Positions 21,690 through 43,196 of a stretch of DNA of 64,000 bases are shown one piece after another. How positions within the stretch are numbered: position 1 is the stretch's first letter; every line of letters begins with the position of its first letter. The stretch comes from Tillus elongatus. Taxonomy: Eukaryota; Arthropoda; Insecta; Coleoptera; Cleridae. Below the pieces are notes generated by a model, which saw nothing but the letters and a program-made list of their open reading frames with translations, was not told where the DNA came from and made no database searches. Position numbers and translations under genes: made by a program. Location: contig OZ023269.1 in assembly GCA_964006375.1 (NCBI GenBank), positions 65,096,029 to 65,160,028 on the forward strand, given 5' to 3'.

Positions 21690-21990
21690 GTAGGCCTATC
21701 CGCGGCTATGGCCAAAAATCGGCGCCAGGCAAGAATTTCATCTTACTACTTTACTACTGAAAACCCTTCTTTTTCTTTAAGGGGTATACGGATCTTTAAA
21801 GGGTGGTGGGTGTAGACGTTCAGCTTGCTCAAACACAATGCTATAGCCGCGACTAACGTCAATTTAAGCGGTGTGTACCATTTTTCTTTTCAAAAAAGCA
21901 TGTCTTTCCCATCCAAGCTTAAACCTGTACCATCTAGGCCTTTCGCCTGTAAACTCATGCACCATTTCACTGTGGTAGCGAGACAATGGA
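21690..21990 (-). mobile_element. Degenerate SINE copy
   Basis: The reverse complement of the SINE body is recognisable (cgcggctatggccaaaaatc and gttcagcttgctcaaacaca match the tail and middle of the copy at 20365). The tRNA-like head is not recognisable. Confidence 0.6.
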
Positions 21991-22534
21991 CAATAAATAA
22001 TAAGTTATGAATTCAGTTTTTTTATCAGTGGCGATTTCTCCTAGTGAGCTAGGTGTGCGCCGCACACCCTAAAATATAATCAAAATGTGCACAGTTAAAT
22101 ATGTTTTATTTCTTTTTCCCTTAGTCTTAATACACTACATATTTTATGACAATCGATTTAATTTACTTATTTGATTTCATAAATAGTCGGTTAATAGTGA
22201 CTTGGATGAAGTATTATACCACGTCTTCTAACATATTCAGAGAATATGAGTAGGTCAATAGCAACGGGGAATGAATTCGGGTTAGGTGTGTGTTAAGATT
22301 TCCGAACAACTTCAGTCGATGGAGCAGTATTGATATACAATGCAGTCCCCCACCCACGTGTTTAAAATAGTGAGGAAAATACCATTGATTTTAACACTGC
22401 AGTGAGCTATAAAAATACCGCTCAAGACAAATGAAGGGAACGTCGGTCTAACCAACGTTGTGATAGCATTATTTACAAACATTATGACTGCGCTTACAGA
22501 GACCATAGTATTCTAGCATCAAAGACTATAATAC

Positions 22535-22668
22535 ATTTTAGTGAATTTTCGTAGAAAAAAATCACTAATGGGAAGATCTCGACTTTTGAATTTTGAAAAA
22601 TTTTTGCAAATGAGCGCGAACTAGCAACCCTAAAACCCCACATCCGGGGTCAGTTTCAATTTTTATAT

Positions 22669-22759
<91 letters not shown>

Positions 22760-23080
22760 TATCACACCGATAACTCAAAATATAATAGGTAGATTTTGAT
22801 AAAATTTGGCATGTACCTTCCTTTTGTTAATGGCTTGGATAAGTTCGTTAGTCAGGAAAAACGGACGAGGTTTTCCGGGAAAATTTTGAGTTTTCATTCG
22901 AAAAAAAATAAAACGATATGATAACCAAATTTGGTAGGTAGGTTTACGATATAAAAAGTAAACTATACACCAAAATTTAGATTTTTATGTTACAAGAAAA
23001 AAAGTTATAATAAAATATTTTGTGCCAGATCATTTCTATGAAAATTCACTACCATAACGCACTTGCTGCATCCAGGCTTA
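22535..23080 (-). repeat. TA-core dispersed repeat, near complete
   Basis: Order on the plus strand: gtgaattttcgtag, cgacttttgaattttg, catccggggtcagttt, (TA)n at 22674-22756, cacaccgataactcaaaat, gcttggataagttcg, gggaaaattttgag, and finally ccataacgcacttgctgcat at about 23055-23075. This copy shows the complete order from the gaattttc end to the cgcacttgctgc end and serves as the reference for the others. Confidence 0.8.
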
Positions 23081-23306
23081 TTCCACGTTTTATTATTTAG
23101 TACCATATTAACATTGAACTACTTTTAATGTTTTCAGTTTTCACCCAGTTCCGGACAGTGCTAACGCTAACAAATTTGTGTGAAGAGAAGAGGGTGTATA
23201 ATAATTCCATGTTCTTTTCGTGTTTTAAAGTTTTAAGTGACTTTAATTTGTTAGTGTTGCGGGGGAAGATTGATTTATTTATCTACGTATTATTCCCATA
23301 TAGGTG

Positions 23307-23309
<3 letters not shown>

Positions 23310-23396
<87 letters not shown>

Positions 23397-23418
23397 GTGT
23401 GTGTGTGTGTGTGTGTGT
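23310..23418. repeat. Compound (TA)n(GT)n microsatellite
   Basis: TA run to about 23394, followed by GT to 23418. The flanking 23.1-24.1 kb shows no recognisable gene. Confidence 0.95.
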
Positions 23419-24094
23419 ACATTTAGTGTTAATACTTATTAAAACCACCACTAACAGCAACTCGTTACCGCACACCCGAACTTTTTGGTCAGGAGACGCC
23501 ACTGTTTTTTATCAATACATCTTTTTTATTTGCTTTTTACTATCAGTACAATGCTTGACATTGATTAAGAACTCCATAAGTACTTACATTGAGTTGCATA
23601 ATTTAGTAACAATATTAAATTAATTATAATAATAATGATAATAACAGTATGCTTTAATGCCCCAATTAAATATTTTTAAATACAAGAAGAACGGAAAAGA
23701 GGACGAATTTCAGAATGAGGACATACCTGTAACAATAATTTACTGTAAATTATATAATGTGGTTGCTCCTATTTATTTATCTCCAGCTACATGCATACTG
23801 AATATGAATTTAACAAAATAGAACCTAGTGTGAATTGCGGAAAGTCACGGCATTGTCTTAACTAATTTTCATTGGGTTGTAAACAGAGAGGGGAGACTAT
23901 TTGTTATTGGACTGCTGAAATTATTGTTAATTTTTAACCTGTGTACTGTGACGTCACCTTGTGTGTCTAGATACCGAATATCGACGACCTTCACGTTGTA
24001 ATTTTAAAAGACTATTTACTTACATATTTTCTAAAACTGTTATACAGTTTTCATCCAGGTTATAATGAAGAACAAAGTGCGTGACATCATCGTG

Positions 24095-24325
24095 TTGCAG
24101 CAAGTTGAATTGAATGAATGCACGCACCGTTCGTCAGATAGGAGACGTTGAGCCGTCGGTTCCGTGCCTATGGGATCTTCAGCGCGTAAAAATCCTAAAC
24201 TTGGCTTACTGAAAGTGGTTTGGCCTTACTATTTTTCAATTGTGATGTTAAATTGCTCTCTGGCATCAATGGCTGGCCATACTAACGGAATTTGACCGAC
24301 AATGAATAAATAAATAAATGTTGAC
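24095..24325 (+). mobile_element. SINE body, 5'-truncated
   Basis: Matches the SINE body: caagttgaat, gagccgtcggttccgtgcct and cgcgtaaaaatcc, then a tail with aataaataaataaatg. The tRNA-like head is missing. Confidence 0.65.
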
Positions 24326-24444
24326 TGGAATTAATATCTAGTGAAGTAAACAATTTTTTATGTCCCGTGTGAATCTAAATCGTCTATTACATCATTGTAT
24401 ATGTGATATTAATTATTACAAGTATTGCGTAATAGTCATTACAC

Positions 24445-24640
24445 AATGGGTTTTGAACTGACACCCTATAACATGGAGGTGTCGGGTTCGATTCCCGGGC
24501 GGGGGAACACTTTGTTAATACCCTGTCTATGGTGTGAATGGGAGAGTGGATGTGTCATAGAAAGATATAAAAAGTTCATGTCTGCGGCTAATGGCCGGAA
24601 GATCAAGAAGCTATCCCGAAAAAAATACACAATAGCTTGA
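24445..24640 (+). mobile_element. tRNA-like SINE head, second type
   Basis: A perfect B box GGTTCGATTCC (24485-24495) lies in a T-arm-like context after cacaatgggttttgaactga. The following 150 bp do not continue a tRNA. It is not a functional tRNA gene because no acceptor stem can be closed. It could be a SINE of another family. Confidence 0.5.
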
Positions 24641-24689
24641 AGAGAAAAATTCCAATGTAACCATGGTAATCGGAACCTAGGTTGATCTT

Positions 24690-24805
24690 AATGTTACAGT
24701 TTCTACTGAAAAAGTGAAAGGAGAACCCTGGGATCGAACCCAGTACCCTTCGGTACAGAGGCACACGTTCTTACCTCTGAACCACTGATGCTCTACCTAA
24801 GTAGG
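24690..24805 (-). mobile_element. SINE head, minus strand
   Basis: On the minus strand: A box TGGTTCAGAGG and B box GGTTCGATCCC, separated by gtaagaacgtgtgcctctgt and accgaagggtact. This is the best-preserved tRNA-like head of the family in the window, followed by only a short stretch of body. Confidence 0.8.
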
Positions 24806-25229
24806 TGTGCAATAGAAAGTGGTCACATATACTATTTTATTGTAGTTAGATTACTGTAACTTCAATACCAAAGTTTAAATCCATTTTATTCAAATTAAGC
24901 CGAATATGAAAATTCAAAATGTGCCTACTGTGCATTATTTCTATTCCTTGTCTATATATTAGTCAATAGTCAATCTGCCTTGTTGAAGAAGTTATTTATT
25001 TCACATTGTTCATTAATTGAATAAATTTTGTCCAGATTTGTGTTTAATTGAATTATTGATTGAATAGGGTACGTAAACTGTTTAAATATAGCTTGCAAAG
25101 AAGATGCATCTTTCACGAAAGCGAGTATCTACCTAATTTAGAAGAAATCAGCAATAATTTGATTTCTAATTTCTAGTAAAGTAGCATACGTATATATTAA
25201 TTTGAGAGGAATATACAAAGCTTTGCATT

Positions 25230-25318
25230 TATGTAAAAATCTACCGATTTTGTGCGCCATCTACCGAAAAGTAGCTAATGTAAGATCTACCGATTTTATG
25301 CACCATCTACCGAAAAAA
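25230..25318. repeat. ~46-bp tandem duplication
   Basis: Two copies of atctaccgattttatgcacc with atctaccgaaaa. Apart from this, 25.0-26.5 kb is AT-rich DNA in which I see no gene. Confidence 0.6.
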
Positions 25319-26051
25319 TGGGTACTTTCCCCGAAAAAAAGGACTGTCGGGGTTAACATCACTTGGAAGTCACATGTCGTGTATAGCACTCTTCAAGCAC
25401 GTCAAGTGTCCAAACTGGTCAATGAGACACGAGACACGTAACGTTCAGTTTCGACACCTGTTACATATTCGTTTTCCTAAAGTGTCAGAATACAAACATT
25501 GCAAGTTGTTCAAACAAGAATTTATTTAATTGAACTGTATCTATTCAGAAACGCTATCGCTTCAACAAAAGTTGAAATTATTATTAATTAATAATTTGGT
25601 TAATACAACATCATACCTAACAATTCTTTTAGAAAATTCGAACTCATTGTGCAATCAATCTAAATGTACAATTATCTAGATTATATATTATACTCTAATA
25701 ATAAATAAAATTAATTCACTTGCTGCTACATATGACATAGTGTACTTAATTCTCAATACTGGAGCTATGGGCCTTAATTTTCAATTATAATACAAAAATC
25801 CTAATCCCATGTAGTAATTATCTTTGGAAGAGATTATTAAGCAATTCGGTTGAAATTCAGAGCAAACAATTTTCTTTTATTTCTTTTCTTATGTCTTATG
25901 TATGTTAATACGCCAAATTGACAATAATTGGTTTCTTTTTGCAATTAGGATTTTATTAAAAACATCAGAAATTTACATATCAAGTTTGTTTAGGATTTAA
26001 GGAATTTGTTATTTTGTTAATTAAAAGTAAAAGTTGAGAATAATAAAGAGT

Positions 26052-26110
26052 GAGTTCACCAGGCGCCAGCAGCTGCCAGCACGGTCAACATTTTTTTTTA
26101 CATAAACAAT
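26052..26110. mobile_element. MITE end fragment
   Basis: gagttcaccaggcgccagca matches the terminal inverted repeat of the MITE at 43197-43427. The opposite end is not found nearby. Confidence 0.5.
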
Positions 26111-26623
26111 GCAGCCATGACATTTGATACGTACATGATCTTCGCACCATCTAACGATAAATAGTAACACTTCAAATATTTAATGAAACTGGAGTTACAT
26201 TTTGTACGTCAGTTTATGATCCTGTGTACCAGGCGTTAAACCACGTTGGGGAGTGGAGTTGGGGGGTAGGTGTTAAGTATACTTAAAATTTATCACTCGG
26301 CGTGACATCAGCGACACCCAACCGGTTAACTCATCCAGGTCCAAGTATTGACTGTATGAGTGGTGCTCAGCTTGAATTAATAAAAAGTTTGACGTAAAAC
26401 CATAGATATTGTTTTTATTTTTAATGCCTATGGCATCCGCTTGGCCATTGGTATAATTTTACTCAATCTTTATTAACTTAATCCAATTTGCCAGAGAAGG
26501 TCAACTTCTTGTTGACTGGCCTGGCTATTTCTTGCCACGTTGTAAACAAATTTTTGAAGAAATAAGAGTATTGATATAAATTAAAGCTGAGCAGTGCCTC
26601 GAAATCGGCATGGGGGCATAACA

Positions 26624-26778
<155 letters not shown>

Positions 26779-26884
26779 ATCTTTGGGTAGTAGCAGATAT
26801 GTAAAAATTGGTTGTCAAATACTAACGCGTTTTCGAAATATTAGGGAAAAACCATAAGAAAATTAAAACGCATCTCAAAAACCA

Positions 26885-27045
26885 AAGGTTTTAGTGAATT
26901 TTCTTTAAAAAAAATTCACTAATGAGGAGATCGCGACTTTTGAATTTTGAAAAAATTTCTTCAAATGAGCGCTATTTGGGACCCCTGGAACCCAAATCCG
27001 AGGTCGGTTTCAGACTTTATATGTGTGCGTGTGTGTATGTGTGTG

Positions 27046-27048
<3 letters not shown>
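26885..27048 (+). repeat. TA-core repeat half with GT array, LINE target
   Basis: gtgaattttctttaaaaaaa, gcgacttttgaattttgaaa and aacccaaatccgaggtcggt match the repeat's gaccccgga half. Where other copies have (TA)n, this one has a GT-rich run (about 27020-27047), immediately followed by the LINE 3' tail at 27049. Confidence 0.75.
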
Positions 27049-27089
<41 letters not shown>

Positions 27090-27313
27090 TATTATCACAG
27101 TTAAGTAGTTTACATCGGTATACAATTGGTTTCTATAACAACTTAATTAGTTACAAAAAAAGATCTTGAGTCAGGAATAGAGATATAAAAAAACCTTACA
27201 AAAACAATTCTAAATTAAATAAAATAGAATTAAAAAAAAAATAAAAATAAAAATAAAATTAAAAATAAAACCGTTTTAACATTTTGATACTAGCAATTAA
27301 GAAAACATGTTTT

Positions 27314-30300
27314 TTACATTAGTTTTAAAGAAAAATCTAAAGTTCCATTGTCTACATTAAATAGTAAATCAGCATTCCACCATTTATCCTGAAACACATG
27401 CACTGCATTTCTTCCACTGTGCCAAGTATATTCTTTAATGATTCTGGATCGCAGTCTGTTCTTAAACTGTTCTAGGTAAGTCTGTATTTGTGTGCTTCTA
27501 CTTCTCATATTTTCTATAAAGTCGCTGTAGATACTGTATTTGGCCAGGACAATTAGGTAGCTGATAAGTGTAGCTTCTTTTTTATTTCTCCCTTGTGCGA
27601 GTCCAGAATAGACATCTATGATGTGTAGTTTTGATCCCATCAGTTTTTGTTTTACTTGACAAATAAATGCCCATATTGTTTGTGTTTCTTTACATGATAT
27701 GATCAGATGCCATGCTGTCATTGGCACACTGCACCACTGACACAAGACTGAAGTTTCATTATTCACCTTGTTTAAGAATATGCCGTCAGCAAGTCTGTTT
27801 TTTGCTAATCTAAAACTAATGTCACTCTCATATCCAAAAGCTAATAGTGGATAGAAGGACATCCAGTTAACAGGGTCGTCAGTCCATACACCTTTCAGAG
27901 GTTCATATATATCAAAGTGATTCAAAACAATTTGTTGCTGGATATGCTTTTTGCAGCTGTGGGTCATTGTTTCTATGTGCTGATTCGCATTTTTAAAGCC
28001 AGTGACTATTTTGTCTTGACTCAGATTTTTGACATCAAGGATTTGGTTAAACTTTTCTTGAATTGTGTACTTTATATGTTCAAAATTTCTTTGCAATACT
28101 GATATTTGTTCTTTATTTGTGATATTTAATTCGTTAAAGTTTTGTAGAATATTTTCCTTAAAGAGATTTGCAACTGTGTAATATCTATTGTCAAACCATA
28201 GACTCGAAAAATGTACGTCTCTGAACAATCGTGAGTTGGTCATAGGAATATCGAATATGCCTTGCAGGATGGTGGGAAAATCTTGGAGAAAAGTTCGAAG
28301 GCATGTTGTGGATTTTAAAACCGAACTGATAAAAGGTGAAATTTTTTTATGTGCATATCGGGGTTTTTAAAGAAAAGCTGCCAAGTTAAGTTAGCTGAGC
28401 GATATGATCTTAGCAAATACTCTGTAAAGACATACCATTTGGGATTTTCTGTGCAGTTAATGAATTTAAGAGCAAAATTGTTTCGAAAATTTTTAACCTT
28501 TGATGGAACTTGAACAAGACCGAGACCACCATACCTTACAGGCAAACAAAGATGCTCTTTTCTAAGCCAGTGCTTTCGTGCAGCCCAAAATAAGTCCCTT
28601 AGTAGATATTGAAACTTCTGAAGATATGCATCTGGTACCGGAAAAACCTGTAAATAGTACCATAGTCTCGGTGCTATCATCTGGTTAATAACTAAGCACC
28701 TTCCCCTCCACGATAAAGATGGAAAGATATTTTTCCATCTTCTACAGCTATCGTTCAGTCGGTTGTATAAATGGTCTAAAGCTAGAGAGTCAGTGGTGTC
28801 ATTTTCATTTTTGTATGAAAGCCCAAGAATCTTTATGTCACCAGATGACCATCTAAACCCGCAGTAAAAGTTATTATAATCTTTAAGACCTCCTAGCCAG
28901 TAGCCTTGACATTTTTCGATATTGAGTATAGCCCCAGAACATTTCGAATATATTTCGTAACACTTCAGTCCTTTATGTATTTCCGCAGGTTGTGAAACGA
29001 TTATATTTATGTCATCAGCATAAGCTGTAACCTTTAGGCTGATATCATTTCGTGGAGTAGCTAGTTTGTAACCTGTAATCTCTTTGCGTAAAAGGTTTAG
29101 CAAAGGTTCCACTGACAGTGCAAACAAAACTCCAGACAGTGGACATCCCTGTCTTATACCGTTTTTAAAGCAAATAGGAGCTGTGAGCAGATGGCTAACT
29201 CGTATCATGCATATGGCTTCACTATATAATAGTCTAATGTATGAGATGAATGACCGACTAAAATTGAATTTTTTTAATACATGAAATAAATATTCGTGGT
29301 TGACTCTGTCAAAAGCTTTATTCTGATCTAAGGATATAATAGCCGCATTTGTCTTGGTCCTGTTTACATGTGCAATGAAATCTCTATATAAATGTAAACT
29401 GTCATATATAGAACGTCCAGGTATACAAAAGAGCTGATCGGTGTGAACAAGATCAGCTAATACTCCGGTAATTCTGATAGCAAGGCATTTCGAAACAATT
29501 TTATAGTCAGTGTTGGTAAGGGATAGGGGACGACAATTATCTAAACTGCTAGGTTCATCTTTCTTATAAAGAAGCGACACAGTTGCCAGTCTTAACGATC
29601 TGGGTAATGTGCCTTCCATAAATGATTGATTTAGCATATTTAAAAGGTGAAACTGCAGTTTTGGCCAAAATTCAAGATAAAATTCAGTGGTGAGGCCATC
29701 TGAGCCAGGTGCTTTGTTTTTATTTAAGGATTTCAGTGCTTTTGTTAATTGATCTATTGTGATTGTCGAGCCAATTTCTTGTTGTTTACTATTTGTTAAC
29801 CGTGGCAATCCTTGAAAAAGTTTTTCATTTTGTTCTGAGGTATCTTGAGTATTACTATATATGCCTTCAAAGTATGATTTAACATAGCCACACATTTCAA
29901 AGGGGTCTTTTATCGTCGTGTCATTTTGAACGATTTCATTGAGATAAGTTCTTTTAGGCAATGTGTGCATAACTATGTTGGCAGTGGGGCGATCTTTTTC
30001 ATGTAATTGTTCTAAGTTTTTATTTTGGAGGTTGTTTTCACTCGTTCTTTTATACAACTCTGTAATTTCATTTCTTATTCGAAATATTTCGACTGTGTTG
30101 TTGCTGGATCCTTTAATCAATTTTTGAGCTGCAGATTGAAGATAGTGAAGTTGGCTTCTCTCTTGTATCGTTTTAAAATATTTGTATTGCTGTGTAATTT
30201 CTCTAATATTCTGCTTTAAATGTTCCCAGTGGCCTTTATAGTCTTTAATTTTGGTATGTATCTGCGTATCTAAAAATGTATTTATGCATGTGGGTCATTT

Positions 30301-31097
30301 AGCAGATAATTAGGAAAACGCCAGAGAGGGCTCCTATAATGGTCAATTTTAAATTTAATCTCAAAAGACACTGCTAGATGATCAGAAAAGGATGTCAATA
30401 ATTTAGACGATGATGTGTGGTCAGTCAGATTATCAGAACAGTATGCTGGGTCTATTCTGGAAGCAGAGTTGCTTGAATAAAACGTGTATCCAGGTAAGGT
30501 CGGTGCAGTTAGCAGCCACATGTCAGACATTGTTAAGACATCCACCATATGTTGCAGAGCACTGGATACGCCGGTATTTCTCTCAACGGAGAACAAGCGA
30601 TCCCTGTTTGCCCGCAAGGTACAGTTAAAGTCACCCATGATAATAAATGCATCAGAATGTGGTAGAGATTGCAATGATCGTTCTATTTTTTGAATAACAT
30701 TTATGGCAGTTACAGGATCATGGGGTAGATATACTGATATTATATGTATTATTTTTTCTTTTATACTTAAGCTAGTTTTTTGGGTATAACCTTCAGATAT
30801 AATTTCATGTTGATGAACAATAACAGAAGGTGATTTTCTTACCGCAATTATTGTGCCAGTATAATCTTTAGAGGGGGGGTTGTAGAAAAAAGAATATGGT
30901 AGTTTTTGTGGGTGACGACAAGGTGGTAAGGATGATGTATTGCTTTCTTGTATGCACATCACATCGGGGGAGTATTGCTCTAAGGAATTTTCAAAAGATA
31001 ACCATTTAACAGCACTTTTAAGACTTTTTCCATTTAATGTAATTAGACGTAAATTTTTCATTTTTGCAAACAACAAGATAAGTTTTTTAAAAAGCAC
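27314..31097 (-). pseudogene. LINE ORF2: endonuclease plus reverse transcriptase
   Basis: ORF2 spans about 1,260 codons in three frames with only two shifts (about 30285 and 28325). Segment 1 (31097-30282) is an APE-type endonuclease with all expected residues: Asn22 (LNGKS), Glu51 (IQES), Asp156/Asn158 (GDFN), Asp216 (SRID) and SDH 238-240. Segment 2 (30120-28315, preceded by an in-frame linker from 30280) is the reverse transcriptase: APGSDGLTTEF, RPLSLTNTDYKIVSK, IISLDQNKAFDRV, RQGCPLSGVLFALS, and YADD at 29011-29022. Segment 3 (28330-27314) is the C-terminal part with a Cys/His cluster CQWCSVPMTAWHLIISC near residue 168. It would nick target DNA and copy the LINE RNA in place. So few lesions suggest recent activity. 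Confidence 0.88.
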
Positions 31098-31103
31098 TAA
31101 GAA

Positions 31104-32415
<1,312 letters not shown>

Positions 32416-32495
32416 TTCATCTTGCAGCGGGTTACTAATTTGTGTATTTGTCAGTACAGTTAAGTAACGTGTTTGTTCTGTTGGGGAAATGGTAA

Positions 32496-34384
<1,889 letters not shown>

Positions 34385-34680
34385 GAGTGCAAAAGCCTGG
34401 ACGCAGCAAGTGTGTTATGGTAGCGAATTTTCATAGAACTGTTTTGAATGTAAAATATATATGTATGTTTTTAATGAAAGACGTCAAATTTGGTGAATAT
34501 TATAACCTTTATAGTAAAAACCATGTAGCATATTGCACCAAAAAAGCTTTATTATTTGAAACAGTACAACAGTTTTCCCGAAAAAAACTGGTCGGATTTT
34601 CCTGGCCAACGAACATATCAAAGCAACTTACAGAAAATTACTCTTGCCAAGATATAGATATTCACAAAAAGCTGTAAGTA
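34385..34680. repeat. MITE/TA-core repeat fragment
   Basis: Starts gcctggacgcagcaagtgtg, then ttatggtagcgaattttcat. It later joins the cccgaaaaaaactggtcgga, ttttcctggccaacgaa part of the TA-core repeat with the middle deleted. Confidence 0.65.
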
Positions 34681-34959
34681 AAGAAAACCATAAGAAAAAA
34701 ATAATTATACTTTCATGTCACAAGCTGTCAGAATATGTCGGTCATTAGGAAGTTTCATTTAACATTTGTGAAAAAAATGTACTAACTACTTATATATTAT
34801 AAAAATGTAAACCTAGGTAATCCTATAAAATTAATCAATTCTTATTTTTTTGTATCAAAGGTTATTTATATTTAATTTTTTTCAGAAAATCGCCAAATAA
34901 TCATCATCTGATCGGATGTTAAAGTATAAAAAAACTAAAAATTTTCTTTTTTAAACTGA

Positions 34960-35245
34960 TCCCTACAAACACAAATCAGTTTGGCTTTTTGCAAAATGTA
35001 TTTACAGATAACAATAAAATATATATCTTTTATTTGTCATAATTATTATACAAAAATAAATGTAACAAAAAAGTTATATGACTCTCTTAATACTAACACA
35101 AAATGTATGGGACTATTCCTTGATTTAAAAAAAGCATTCGATATAGTCTCACATGATTTACTATTGATAAAACTGGAAAAAATTGGTATAGGAGGTCTTG
35201 CTCTCAACTTATTTAAATCATACCTTTATGATAGAAAATAAAGAT
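34960..35245 (+). pseudogene. LINE reverse-transcriptase fragment
   Basis: QFGFLQ, then MGLFLDLKKAFDIVSHDLLL (RT motif A with the catalytic Asp) and FKSYLYDRK (next conserved block) of a CR1/Jockey-type RT, ending at TAA 35239-35241. About 80 codons remain. The following 35.3-35.8 kb has no feature that I recognise. Confidence 0.7.
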
Positions 35246-35804
35246 TCCGCAATAGGCAGACGTTATGAAAAATGCGCACTAACTTACGCAATAATAAACC
35301 TATATCCTTCATCATATAATATTTAAGTAATTGCTGCTAAACAAGCTTCAAGTGCTAGTTGTTTATAAATAATAAGTTTGGAAAAAGAAATGGGATGTTA
35401 TTTTGAGGTATAAATGAGATATTTCAGAAACGTAATATATTGAGTATTTTATGCTAATAAGCTTACACTGAAATTTTATGTAGAATTAAAAAATTACATA
35501 ATGTACCAGATGTTATTTTCGAACAATTAAGATGGTGTTAACTCGCTCACCATAAAGCTAATGTTTTAGAAAACACAAAATATTTTTGCTGATTTAAAAA
35601 TGTGTAAAATTAAAAACTATCAATTTTCAACACCTTTGCTTTACTAGTCTGTGAACAAGCACCCCATCCATGTAATTGCATCATCCCATTTTTAGTTTTT
35701 ATGTCTTCTCTAATTTGTGTGAAATGAACTACTTTGATGCTAATTGTATTAACAAATCTAAGACTTATTATTGCAAAAATATTCCGGATTTAGGAAAATG
35801 TTTT

Positions 35805-36155
35805 TTTACGTCCGTCTTTTTCCGCGGCTATGGCCAATCATCAACGCCAGGGCGCAGTTTCACCTCACTATCCTGTAAATTTTGCCGAATTACTTAATTT
35901 TTGTGAGGAAGATATGAATCTTTAACGTGCCCAACATTGCATGGTACATGGGACTGAAATCTTAACGCCCGCACTTAAGGGCTGAACGTGCAGATGTTCA
36001 ACTTGCTCAAACACGATGCCACAACCTCGGTTGATGTTAATTTACAGTATGTACTGAAAAATAATTTGACATTTCTACTGAGAATTGAACCCGGTAGCTT
36101 TGGGTACAGAGACACACGTTCTTACCCCTTGGTCACAGAGGCCGCTAACTAGGTA
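35805..36155 (-). mobile_element. tRNA-derived SINE, minus strand
   Basis: The reverse complement shows the head gcggcctctgtgaccaaggg, gtaagaacgtgtgtctctgt, a degenerate B box in gggttcaattctc, then the body with tgagcaagttgaacatctgc and cacgttaaagattc. Confidence 0.8.
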
Positions 36156-36687
36156 AAATGTATTTTGTTAGATTTAAATCGTTCATGCATTTTCGTGTCC
36201 ATTTTTATGTATAAGGAATTGGTTTTTCATTTGGTAATATACTTACCGTATCTTAAATTCTTATCTTAATTAGACGGCGATCAGTTTAGTTTCTCAGACA
36301 TATAATGGTGAATTTTAACGTTATTGAAAAGCATTCTTTATAACTTTATAACTGAAAAATGGTCAAACAGCTGGCTAATAAAATTGAAAGTGTTAAAATA
36401 TATGACAGTATAGCTGGCCTATTTCCTTTACACAACATTTCACATAAGGTTTTTGTTTCAGTAAATTACCTATAATCCAAGAAATCGTTATACTAGAGTC
36501 CGTCCACAAAATCATTTCAATATTATTACCTCGTATAGCTGACAATAAACATTAAATATTTCTGCAATTGGACTGCACACAATATTGCAGTTAATTAGTT
36601 TGGGTAATGTCAATTGTCAGTGACATATCACCACTCATATTAATTGCGTCAGTGGTAATCTTAGGTCGCCAAAATTTAAACAACTTT

Positions 36688-36928
36688 GGGCGCAGCAAGT
36701 TCGTTATGGCAGTGAATTTTCATAAAAATGTTTTTTAATAGCAAATATCTGTTTTTTTTTTTAAGAAAGCAGGCATCAAATTTGGTTACTAGTATAACCT
36801 ATATAGTAGAAACAATGTGCCATGTTTCATCAAAATAACTTTACTGTTTGAAAATGTACAAAAATTGAGCTATTGAAATTTGAAGCATTTAATGAAAATT
36901 CGCTACCATAACGCACTTGCTGCGTCCC
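36688..36928. mobile_element. MITE, 241 bp, ~37-bp terminal inverted repeats
   Basis: Left end gggcgcagcaagttcgttat, then ggcagtgaattttcat; the right end is its complement (atgaaaattcgctaccataa, cgcacttgctgcgtccc). No coding capacity. Another full copy is at 45775-46016, and single ends recur at 23060, 34390, 42288, 44465 and 49270, often at the edge of a TA-core repeat. Confidence 0.8.
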
Positions 36929-37970
<1,042 letters not shown>

Positions 37971-38609
37971 ATTTAATGTCTGAAATTATTCCAATTTTTC
38001 CTAGTCTAAAATTTAAGTACTTTTCGTAAATCTGTTGTGAGGCAGTCTCCCACAGAAAGTAAATGGTTTAAAGCCTAGGCATTAATTTTTTGCACACAGG
38101 CACTAGCATTAAAAAACACGTAGTGTTGTTGACTGGTCTAATAAACGGGTGAGTGCCGTAAATAAAACATATTGATCGCATTAGTACAGGGTCACTATGC
38201 TTTTTTTATGCATAGTTTTTGATCATACCCTTGTTTATGTCTTGCCAGTTATGGCCTCGTCATATTACTGGAACTTTCTATTCTTTAAAAGTTTTTTCCT
38301 TAATGTCTACCGAATTTAGAGAATCAATATAGGCTTATTGGTGTAGGTACATGTTGTTTAGGAAATTTGTGTATAATTTTTTCACCGGGAACATTATTTT
38401 CATCCTTTAAACTGATTAACCGATCATTTTAAGTTTGCAGAATTTGGATATGTTTACATCAATTATTAAATCTTCCTTGGCATGTAAATTAACACAGTTG
38501 TATCTCTTATTACGGCATATTGTTTATGTTATCCTCTGACTTACCTTTTATAACCATAATCTATCACTTAAACATTATTAAAAGAATGTATGGGTATGTT
38601 ATTAACACG
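37971..38609. other. No recognisable feature
   Basis: AT-rich DNA between two repeat copies. No ORF with recognisable content and no clear repeat. Confidence 0.5.
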
Positions 38610-42560
<3,951 letters not shown>

Positions 42561-42627
42561 TGCAAATTATTCTTTACGACTTTATTAGTGTTAGTGGGTG
42601 ACTAAACAGTGTTTGTGATGTTTTTCC

Positions 42628-42809
42628 AGCAGCTAAAAAGGGTCGAAGTTTTACAAAAAGGGCTGATATGCAATAGATTAGTTATCTTAAAATTTATTTA
42701 GCACTCTCCACCTGTCTAAGCAGCTAAAAAGGGTCGAAGTTTTACAAAAAGGGCTGATATGCAATAGGTTAGTTATCTTAAAATTTATTTATCACCCTCC
42801 ACCTGTCTA
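42628..42809. repeat. 91-bp tandem duplication
   Basis: Two near-identical copies of agcagctaaaaagggtcgaa to cacctgtcta (second starts 42719). No coding content. Confidence 0.9.
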
Positions 42810-43196
42810 CAGAATTATTTAATTATTTTGTAGACAGTTAACTTTATTTATTATTCGCTTAAGTTGTATTTAAATCAAAATATATTTAGTGGCGTGCTCT
42901 AATCTTTATCTATATGGCAAAGAATGGAATTTTGTAATCAAAATTACATAAATTGAAAGGCTTGTTAGAACATATTTTATCTAAAATGGTGCTCATGATG
43001 AATAGAACCTACATTTTTGTTTTTGTTTAGTGGCGTTTTATTTCGTCTCGGTACCTATGTTGATTTTAAAACTCTTCATGTGTTATCTAAATGTGTGAGT
43101 GACATATCGTAACAAAGTATTTGCGCTTATTTATAAGTGATTTTTCTACTTTCTTTAATCTTGCAGGTTTGAACTTATATAAATTTTCTAAACATA

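Noticed and set aside
24445..24530. Functional tRNA gene with perfect B box
   Set aside because: No closable acceptor or anticodon arms; fits a SINE head or tRNA pseudogene.
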